A stretch of 5,188 nt of DNA from Acidobacteriota bacterium. GTDB lineage: Bacteria; Acidobacteriota; Terriglobia; Bryobacterales; Bryobacteraceae. Each line of letters opens with the position of its first letter. Position 1 is the first letter of the stretch. The DNA is taken from assembly GCA_947505565.1 (NCBI GenBank), contig CANNLB010000284.1, forward strand, positions 1-5,188, given 5' to 3'. Of the stretch, positions 1-5,188 are shown piece by piece. The notes beneath the pieces were generated by a model. It worked only from the letters and a program-made list of their open reading frames with translations. It searched no databases and was not told where the DNA came from. A program made the translations under genes and the position numbers.

Positions 1-2064
1 GTAGACGCCGCGGCGGTAGCGTGCGGTGCCGGGGCTGACCTGCCACTTGGTGCCGGAGGAGTAACCGAGGCTGGAGACGCCGTCGGGTTGGGGGGGCTTG
101 ATGCTAGGGCCTCCGATCTTGGCATCAAGGAGGCCAGCCACGCGGAGGGCGGCGTCACGGATGGCTTCGGCGGGGAGGCGGAGGCGGGATTGGCGGGCGA
201 GGAGACGGTTTTCAGGGTCGAGGTCCTTAAGTTCCGGACGGGCTTGGGAGCTTTGGCGGTAGGTAGCGGAGAGGACGATTTCGCGGATGATTGCTTTTCG
301 GCTCCAGCGGCGGTCGACGAACTCGGCGGCGAGCCAGTTGAGAAGTTCGGGGTGGGAGGGCCGAGAGCCCATGAGACCGAAATCCTCGGCGGTTTTGACG
401 ATGCCGGCGCCGAAGAGTTCCTGCCAGATGCGGTTGACCGTGACGCGGCTGACGAGGGGGTTGTCGGGGGCGGTGAGCCAGTTGGCGAGGTCGAAGCGGG
501 AGGTGGGGCCGGTGTGGGGTGCGAGGGGCGGAAGGAAGCTGGGGGAGTCCGCGGGGACGGCGATGCCGAGGGATTTGTAGTCGCCGCGGACGCGGAGGTA
601 GGACTGGCGCGGGGCGGCGTTTTCGGCGAGGACATAGGCTTGGGTGAGCGAAGGGTATTGCTCTTCGAGGGCTTTCAGCTTCTTGTCAAGCTCGTCAAAT
701 CTCGCCTTCTTATAGTTAGGTTGGCCGATGGCGAAGTGGTAGTTGCGGATGAAGTGGTTTTCGAGAACCAGGCGATCACGGTCGGTTCGGTCGGAGGATT
801 TTTTGCGCATGATGCGCTCGCCGTCGCCGCTTTCGGTGAGTTTGAGGAGGCAGTCCCAGGCCAGGTCCCAGTCGGTGCGTTTGCCGGGCTCGGCGGAGGC
901 TTGGAGCATGTTTTGCTCCCAGGCGGGCTGGAGTTCGCGAACCTTGTATTCAGCGATGAGGGCTTCGCGTTTGGCGTCGTATTCGGCGTTGCGGAGGGGT
1001 TTTTCGCCCGGTAGGGGGGCGTCGATGTCCTCCTCCTCGGCGTTGTCGAAGAAGGCGTACAAGGAGTAGAAATCTTTTTGGAGCGTGGGGTCGTATTTAT
1101 GGTCGTGGCATTGAGCGCAGCCGACGGTGAGGCCAAGCCAGACGGAGCCAACGGTGGAGGCGCGGTCGGCCATGGTTTCGAAGCGGAACTGTTGGTTGTC
1201 GATGCCGCCTTCGCGGTTGGTGAGGGTGTTGCGGTGGAAGCCGGTGGCGACGCGTTGTTCGGTGGAGGCTTGGGGGAAGAGGTCGCCGGCGATTTGTTCA
1301 CGGGTGAACTGGTCGAAGGGCATGTCGCGATTGAGTGAGTTGATGACCCATTCGCGCCAACGCCAAGCCCAGGGGCGGGCCCAGTCTTTTTCGTAGCCGT
1401 CGGAGTCGGCGTAGCGGGCTTGGTCGAGCCAGTGGCGGGCCCATTTTTCGCCGAAGTGGGGGGAGGCGAGGAGCCGGTCGACTTGCTGAGCGTAGGCTTG
1501 GGGACTGGAGTCGGCGACGAAGGCGCGGACTTCCTCAGGGGAGGGGGGGAGACCGATGAGGTCGAAGGAGAGGCGGCGAAGGAGGGTGGCGCGGTCAGCT
1601 TCGGGGGACAGCTGTAGCTTTTCTTTGGCTAGGCGCTGGGTGATGAACGCGTCGATCGAGCCGGTGGGTTTGGTGAACGATTGGAAGGCCCAATGGCGGG
1701 ATTGGGTTCGTTTTGAAGAGACTTTCAGCGTGGCAGGGAATTTGGCTCCGCTGTCGATCCAGGAAGCGATGAGGGCGGCTTCGTCAGGGGCGAGGCCCTT
1801 GGACCCCATGGGCATGGCGGAACGGCCGGGTTTGCCGGCGACGCGAAGCCATAGGCTACTGCTTGCGCTTTGCCCGGGAACGATTACTTTGCCACTGTAG
1901 CCACCTTGGAGTGCCGCATCGGCGTCATCGAGACGGAGGCCGCTCAGCTGTTTGGACGGGCCGTGGCAGGCGTAGCATTTCGCCTTAAAAACGGGCTCGA
2001 CCTGCGAATAGTCCGCAGCGTAGAGCCCACCTGCAGCCAGGAGAGCAAAAGTTAATCGCACCAC
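1..2064 (-). CDS. Exported multi-domain cytochrome c protein with DUF1549 and DUF1553 (PSCyt1-PSCyt2-PSD1), 3' end outside window
   Basis: Translating the minus strand gives an unbroken frame of 688 codons that leaves the window at base 1. Residues 1-17 look like a Sec signal peptide (hydrophobic TFALLAAGGLYA). Residues 20-107 form a small cytochrome c domain with haem motif CYACH (30-34) and possible distal ligands Met84 or Met86. DUF1549 follows (about 137-330), with PFDQFTREQIAGDL (249-262) and a second haem motif CAQCH in GCAQCHDHKYDP (315-326). A charged linker contains RGDYK (493-497). DUF1553 begins near 523 (NRIW 544-547, DFGLMGSRPSHPELL 561-575) and is cut at RYRRGVY, so perhaps 150-200 residues are missing. 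By homology this is an exported, probably di-haem protein; its reaction is unknown, although such genes often sit beside DUF1501 genes. The GTG start at 2064 is chosen because an in-frame stop (the sdhB stop) lies just upstream; GTG at 2061 is equally possible. It lies 6 bases after sdhB, suggesting co-transcription. Confidence 0.9.
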   Translation of the reverse strand, partial: MVRLTFALLAAGGLYAADYSQVEPVFKAKCYACHGPSKQLSGLRLDDADAALQGGYSGKVIVPGQSASSSLWLRVAGKPGRSAMPMGSKGLAPDEAALIASWIDSGAKFPATLKVSSKRTQSRHWAFQSFTKPTGSIDAFITQRLAKEKLQLSPEADRATLLRRLSFDLIGLPPSPEEVRAFVADSSPQAYAQQVDRLLASPHFGEKWARHWLDQARYADSDGYEKDWARPWAWRWREWVINSLNRDMPFDQFTREQIAGDLFPQASTEQRVATGFHRNTLTNREGGIDNQQFRFETMADRASTVGSVWLGLTVGCAQCHDHKYDPTLQKDFYSLYAFFDNAEEEDIDAPLPGEKPLRNAEYDAKREALIAEYKVRELQPAWEQNMLQASAEPGKRTDWDLAWDCLLKLTESGDGERIMRKKSSDRTDRDRLVLENHFIRNYHFAIGQPNYKKARFDELDKKLKALEEQYPSLTQAYVLAENAAPRQSYLRVRGDYKSLGIAVPADSPSFLPPLAPHTGPTSRFDLANWLTAPDNPLVSRVTVNRIWQELFGAGIVKTAEDFGLMGSRPSHPELLNWLAAEFVDRRWSRKAIIREIVLSATYRQSSQARPELKDLDPENRLLARQSRLRLPAEAIRDAALRVAGLLDAKIGGPSIKPPQPDGVSSLGYSSGTKWQVSPGTARYRRGVY

Positions 2065-2069
2065 TCCAT
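2052..2069 (-). other. Five-codon ATG mini-ORF overlapping the start of the DUF1553 gene
   Basis: The only ATG between sdhB and the cytochrome gene, at 2069-2067, opens a frame that reads MEWCD and stops at TAA (2054-2052). It is out of frame with the downstream gene and overlaps its GTG start codons at 2064 and 2061. A GGAG (2079-2076) lies 6 bases before this ATG, which is good Shine-Dalgarno spacing. This could be chance, a translational coupling device, or the trace of a one-base sequence error. There is no evidence that the peptide itself has a function. Confidence 0.3.
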
Positions 2070-2070
2070 T

Positions 2071-2853
2071 CTATGCTCCGCCACCGTCCGCAGTCGCCTC
2101 GCGATAGGACCAAGCGCCAACCGTGAAGTCGCGGTTCATCCGGGCGATGTTTTCGAGCGAGATGTGCTTCGGACAGACGGCCTCGCAGAGGCCGATGTTG
2201 GTGCAGCCGCCGAAGCCTTCTTCATTGGCTTGGTTCACCATCTTTACGGCGCGGTCGTAGCGCTCGGGCTGACCTTGCGGGAGCAGGCCAAGATGGGAGA
2301 TTTTGGCCGAGGTGAAGAGTGAGGCCGAGGCGTTAGGGCAGGCCGCAACGCACGCTCCACAGCCGATACACGTGGCGGCGGACATGGCGCGGTCTGACTC
2401 TTTTTTCGGCACGGGAATGGCGTTGCCGTCGGGTGCGCTGCCGGTGGGGACGCTGACGTAGCCCCCGGCTTGGATGATCCGATCGAAAGCGCTCCGGTTG
2501 ACGACAAGATCTTTGATGATCGGGAAGGCCGAGGCGCGCCAGGGTTCAATGAACAGTTCGTCACCGGATTTGAACTCGCGCATGTGCAACTGGCAGACGG
2601 TGGTGCCGCCGCGGGGGCCGTGAGCGACGCCGTTGATGACAAAGCCGCAGGAACCGCAAATTCCTTCACGGCAGTCATGGTCGAAGGAGATGGGGATTTC
2701 GCCTTTGCCGGTTAGTTGTTCGTTCAACACGTCGAGCATTTCGAGAAACGACATATGCTCACTAACGTTGTCGAGTTGGTACTTCACCATCCGGCCGGCG
2801 TCGGCGGGCGACTTTTGCCGCCAGATGTTGAGGGTCATCTTCATGCTACTCAT
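2071..2853 (-). CDS. sdhB: Succinate dehydrogenase/fumarate reductase iron-sulfur subunit SdhB
   Basis: This subunit passes electrons from the FAD of SdhA through three Fe-S clusters to the cytochrome b, on the cytoplasmic face of the membrane. With the ATG at 2853 it has 260 residues. The N-terminal ferredoxin fold carries the [2Fe-2S] ligands Cys61, Cys66, Cys69 and Cys87 (CREGICGSC). The C-terminal helical domain has Cys162, Cys165 and Cys168 plus Cys227 for [4Fe-4S], and Cys172, Cys217 and Cys223 for [3Fe-4S]; all ligands are present. The frame is open to an ATG at 2907, but that start would overlap the end of sdhA by 38 bases and add a basic, low-complexity 18-residue leader not usual in the family, so 2853 is preferred; ATGs at 2844 and 2838 are also possible. 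The upstream signal is weak (GGGA, 12 bases away), suggesting coupling to sdhA translation. Sequences such as [14 protein letters not shown] and ENIARMNR resemble Bacteroidetes-type SdhB. The last dozen residues (after DFTVGA) form a non-conserved Gly-rich tail. Confidence 0.97.
   Translation of the reverse strand: MSSMKMTLNIWRQKSPADAGRMVKYQLDNVSEHMSFLEMLDVLNEQLTGKGEIPISFDHDCREGICGSCGFVINGVAHGPRGGTTVCQLHMREFKSGDELFIEPWRASAFPIIKDLVVNRSAFDRIIQAGGYVSVPTGSAPDGNAIPVPKKESDRAMSAATCIGCGACVAACPNASASLFTSAKISHLGLLPQGQPERYDRAVKMVNQANEEGFGGCTNIGLCEAVCPKHISLENIARMNRDFTVGAWSYREATADGGGA
2076..2079 (-). promoter_or_regulatory. Possible ribosome binding site (GGAG) for the DUF1553 gene
   Basis: GGAG lies inside the last codons of sdhB. 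It is 11 bases from GTG 2064 and 14 bases from GTG 2061, both longer than ideal, but only 6 bases from the out-of-frame ATG at 2069. No better purine-rich site is seen at a suitable distance. Ribosomes ending sdhB at 2071 could also restart on the nearby GTG without needing a strong site. Confidence 0.35.
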
Positions 2854-2869
2854 GGCTATTTTCAATCCC

Positions 2870-4783
2870 CTACTTGTACGACCGTTGCGACGGGTGGACG
2901 TACTCAAACGTCAATGGTTCTTTGTGCAGGACGGGGTCCTTGCCTTCGCCGACAAACTCCCAAGCGGCGGCGTAGGCGAAGTTTTCGTCATCGCGTTGTG
3001 CTTCGCCTTCCGGCGTCTGGTACTCTTCGCGGAAATGACCGCCGCAGCTCTCTTTTCGATCGAGAGCATCGATACACATCAGTTCGCCGAGTTCGATGAA
3101 GTCGGCGACGCGGCCGGCCTTTTCGAGCGACTGGTTGAGTTCGTCACCGGAGCCGAGGACGTTGAGGTTAGTCCAGAACTCGGCTTTGAGGGCCCGTACT
3201 TTGGCGATGGCTTCGGTGAGGCCCTTTTCGTTGCGGGCCATGCCGCAATAGTCCCAAATGATTTTGCCGAGTTCACGGTGGAAGCTATCGACGGTTCGCT
3301 TTCCCTTGATCGAGAGCAGCTTTTTGACTCGTTCGCCGACTTCGGCTTTCGCGGCGAGGGCCGCTGGATGGTCGGCGGATACCTTCTCCAGTTTGGTGGA
3401 GGCGAGGTAGTTGCCGATCGTGTAGGGGATCACAAAGTAGCCGTCGGCGAGGCCCTGCATGAGGGCGCTGGCGCCTAAGCGGTTGGCGCCATGGTCGGAG
3501 AAGTTGGCTTCGCCTAGGATGAAGAGGCCGGGGATGGTGGACTGCAATTGGTAGTCGACCCAGAGACCGCCCATGGTGTAGTGGATGGCTGGGTAGATGC
3601 GCATCGGCACTTCGTAGGGGTTTTCTCCGGCGATGCGTTCGTACATCTCGAACAGATTGCCGTACCGTTCAGCGACGGCTGCTTGACCGAGGCGCTTGAT
3701 GGACTCGCTGAAATCGAGATAGACGCCGAGGCCGGTGGGGCCGACGCCGCGTCCTTCGTCGCACATGCGCTTAGCGGCGCGGCTGGCGACGTCGCGGGGG
3801 ACGAGATTGCCGAAGCTGGGGTAAGCGCGTTCGAGGTAGTAGTCGCGCTCGTCTTCGGGGATTGCTTGGGGCGGACGGGTATCGCCGACCTTCTTCGGGA
3901 CCCAAATGCGACCGTCGTTGCGGAGCGATTCGGACATCAATGTGAGCTTCGATTGGTAATCGCCGCTGACGGGGATGCATGTGGGATGGATTTGGGTGAA
4001 GCAAGGGTTGGCGAAGAGCGCACCGCGTTTGTGGGCGCGCCATGTTGCGGTCGTATTCGACCCTTTCGCGTTGGTGGACAGATAGAAAACGTTACCGTAG
4101 CCGCCGGTACCGAGAATTACGGCGTCGGCGATGTGGATTTCGGTCGCGCCGGTGAGGAGGTTCCGGGTGACGATGCCGCGGGCGCGACCATCGACGACGA
4201 TCAGGTCGAGCATTTCGGTGCGGGTATGCATGTCGACTTTGCCGAGAGAGATCTGGCGTTCGAGCGACTGGTAGGCACCGAGGAGAAGCTGCTGGCCGGT
4301 TTGGCCCCGGGCGTAGAAAGTTCGGGAGACCTGGGCGCCGCCAAAGGAGCGATTGGCGAGGGTTCCGCCGTATTCGCGAGCGAAGGGGACGCCTTGGGCG
4401 ACGGCTTGGTCAATGATATTGACCGATATCTGGGCCAGGCGATAGACGTTCGATTCGCGGGCCCGGAAATCGCCGCCTTTGACCGTATCGTAGAAGAGTC
4501 GGTAGATGGAGTCGCCGTCGTTCTGGTAGTTTTTCGCGGCGTTGATACCGCCTTGCGCGGCGATCGAGTGAGCGCGGCGGGGGGAATCCTGGAAGCAGAA
4601 GCACTTCACGTTGTAGCCGAGTTCGGCGAGACTGGCGGCGGCGGCACCGCCGGCGAGTCCCGTGCCGACCACGATGACGTGGTACTTGCGCTTGTTGGCT
4701 GGGTTGACCAGCTTCATATCGAATTTGCAGTTATCCCACCGCTGTTCGATAGGTCCGGCGGGGATCCGAGGATCGAGTTCCAT
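2870..4783 (-). CDS. sdhA: Succinate dehydrogenase/fumarate reductase flavoprotein subunit SdhA
   Basis: This catalytic subunit interconverts succinate and fumarate using covalently bound FAD, linking the citric acid cycle to the quinone pool. It has 637 residues, the usual length for the Bacteroidetes-like type-B branch and longer than E. coli SdhA. The FAD Rossmann motif GTGLAGG lies at 40-46. His72 in [11 protein letters not shown] is the expected histidyl-FAD attachment site. Substrate and catalytic residues are visible: His266 in QIHPT, Arg330 in PRDVASR (the proton-shuttle arginine by family alignment), His401 in HYTMGG and Arg435 in HGANRLG. A C-terminal helical domain follows, with the conserved [11 protein letters not shown]. 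No signal peptide is seen, so it acts in the cytoplasm. The ATG at 4783 lies 3 bases after the sdhC stop, with no clear Shine-Dalgarno sequence, so translation is probably coupled to sdhC. SdhB follows after 16 bases. Fumarate reductase is the alternative name; the sequence alone does not decide the direction. Confidence 0.98.
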   Translation of the reverse strand: MELDPRIPAGPIEQRWDNCKFDMKLVNPANKRKYHVIVVGTGLAGGAAAASLAELGYNVKCFCFQDSPRRAHSIAAQGGINAAKNYQNDGDSIYRLFYDTVKGGDFRARESNVYRLAQISVNIIDQAVAQGVPFAREYGGTLANRSFGGAQVSRTFYARGQTGQQLLLGAYQSLERQISLGKVDMHTRTEMLDLIVVDGRARGIVTRNLLTGATEIHIADAVILGTGGYGNVFYLSTNAKGSNTTATWRAHKRGALFANPCFTQIHPTCIPVSGDYQSKLTLMSESLRNDGRIWVPKKVGDTRPPQAIPEDERDYYLERAYPSFGNLVPRDVASRAAKRMCDEGRGVGPTGLGVYLDFSESIKRLGQAAVAERYGNLFEMYERIAGENPYEVPMRIYPAIHYTMGGLWVDYQLQSTIPGLFILGEANFSDHGANRLGASALMQGLADGYFVIPYTIGNYLASTKLEKVSADHPAALAAKAEVGERVKKLLSIKGKRTVDSFHRELGKIIWDYCGMARNEKGLTEAIAKVRALKAEFWTNLNVLGSGDELNQSLEKAGRVADFIELGELMCIDALDRKESCGGHFREEYQTPEGEAQRDDENFAYAAAWEFVGEGKDPVLHKEPLTFEYVHPSQRSYK

Positions 4784-4786
4784 AGA

Positions 4787-5188
4787 TTATTTAACCAATC
4801 CAGAGAGAATCGCGAGAGGAATCGAGATGTTCCCCGCGGCGATAAGGAATGCGAAAGCTTTCGCGCCGAATTGCAGGCGCGGGGTGTAGCGCGGGTGGTT
4901 GAACCCGAGCGATTGGAACATGCTCCAGACGCCGTGGTAGAGATGCATGCAGAGCATGGCCATCGCCACGATGTAGAAGGCTGAGACGTACCAGACGGAG
5001 AAGCCCTTGACGACATTGTCATGCACGCTGAGGTACTTGTAATCCGGATGCACGGTGCCGGTGGTGAAGTGCAAAAGGTGATAGACGATGAAGAACCCGA
5101 TGATAGGTCCGCTCCAGTACATGGTGCGGGAGGCATAGGTGCTCGTGAGCGGGCTTTGCTTCACGTAGCGGACCGGGCGGGCGGCGTT
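4787..5188 (-). CDS. sdhC: Succinate dehydrogenase/fumarate reductase cytochrome b subunit SdhC (b558 family), 5' end outside window
   Basis: This membrane anchor carries haem b and passes electrons between SdhB and the quinone. The frame is open to the window edge, giving the last 133 residues of a protein usually 200-230 long. A GTG at 5164 is not taken as the start, because the codons upstream (NAARPVRYV) continue the family sequence. Three membrane helices are visible, at about 23-43, 66-92 and 107-132, matching the last three of the five in type-B cytochromes. His37 (IVYHLLHF) and His82 (MHLYHGVWS) align by eye with the B. subtilis SdhC haem ligands His113 and His155; the other two ligands would lie in the missing part. 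One cytochrome b followed by sdhA and sdhB is the type-B arrangement, usually paired with menaquinone. The stop codon lies 3 bases before the sdhA start. Confidence 0.95.
   Translation of the reverse strand, partial: NAARPVRYVKQSPLTSTYASRTMYWSGPIIGFFIVYHLLHFTTGTVHPDYKYLSVHDNVVKGFSVWYVSAFYIVAMAMLCMHLYHGVWSMFQSLGFNHPRYTPRLQFGAKAFAFLIAAGNISIPLAILSGLVK

Larger units (their letters stand above)
1..5188 (-). other. Probable operon sdhC-sdhA-sdhB-DUF1553 cytochrome
   Basis: All four genes share a strand, with gaps of 3, 16 and 6 bases. None of the gaps can hold a promoter or a hairpin terminator, so one transcript is the simplest reading. The promoter and any regulator site would lie upstream of sdhC, beyond base 5188. 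The terminator would lie beyond base 1. Co-transcription of the first three genes is normal for this complex; inclusion of the fourth is inferred from spacing only. Confidence 0.7.

Noticed and set aside
88..1014. Plus-strand open frame of 308 codons
   Set aside because: It lies antisense to the DUF1549/DUF1553 gene. It has the same biased composition as other antisense frames and no domain features.
675..1301. Minus-strand open frame of 208 codons rich in Ser, Pro, Thr and Ala
   Set aside because: It is a different frame of the DUF1549/DUF1553 gene. The real frame carries the haem and domain motifs through the same region.
1..2064. Possible pseudogene or frameshift in the DUF1553 gene
   Set aside because: Hand translation gives a single uninterrupted frame from 2064 to 1 with all expected motifs in order, so within the window the gene looks intact apart from the start-site question.
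2633..3478. Plus-strand open frame of 281 codons
   Set aside because: It spans the sdhB-sdhA junction on the opposite strand. Its product is a reverse-strand shadow with no family motifs.
3548..4984. Plus-strand open frame of 478 codons
   Set aside because: It is antisense to sdhA and the end of sdhC, which are unmistakable. Its Gly/Ala/Val/Asp/Glu-rich product with no recognisable motif is typical of the reverse strand of a GC-rich gene.
4787..5164. SdhC read as a complete 125-residue protein from GTG 5164
   Set aside because: The frame continues upstream to the window edge with family-like residues, and a 125-residue product would lack two membrane helices and two haem ligands. The gene is cut by the window, not short.

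Overview
The window is one tightly packed stretch of four genes, all read on the minus strand, so transcription runs from high to low coordinates. It carries a succinate dehydrogenase/fumarate reductase cluster in the order sdhC, sdhA, sdhB, followed directly by a large exported c-type cytochrome of the DUF1549/DUF1553 (PSCyt/PSD1) group. Two genes run off the window: sdhC lacks its 5' part at the right edge, and the DUF1553 gene lacks its 3' part at the left edge. The gaps between genes are 3, 16 and 6 bases, so there is no room for an internal promoter or terminator. The operon promoter would lie to the right of base 5188. There are no RNA genes, insertion sequences, CRISPR arrays or long repeats.

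Layout from right to left: 5188-4787 is the C-terminal 133 residues of a five-helix di-heme cytochrome b (SdhC, b558 family). 4783-2870 is the complete flavoprotein SdhA (637 aa). 2853-2071 is the complete iron-sulfur protein SdhB (260 aa with the chosen start). 2064-1 is the N-terminal 688 residues of a signal-peptide protein with two CxxCH haem motifs and DUF1549 and DUF1553 domains.

The three Sdh subunits form a type-B membrane enzyme (one di-haem cytochrome b, C-A-B gene order), the kind typically linked to menaquinone in Bacillus, Wolinella and Bacteroidetes. SdhA and SdhB look most like the Bacteroidetes-type proteins. All FAD, substrate and Fe-S residues are present, so the complex should be functional. 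The sequence does not fix whether it works mainly as succinate oxidase or fumarate reductase. The downstream cytochrome belongs to a family of unknown function that is greatly expanded in Planctomycetota, Verrucomicrobiota and the Solibacter/Bryobacter branch of Acidobacteriota. With a G+C of roughly 60% by eye, the window most likely comes from one of these groups; I favour Acidobacteriota, without proof.

The sdh genes are ordinary core metabolism. What deserves a second look is the junction between sdhB and the DUF1553 gene: the adjacency, the six-base spacing, and a start region where the best-placed ATG is out of frame. I see no clear novel multi-gene system here.
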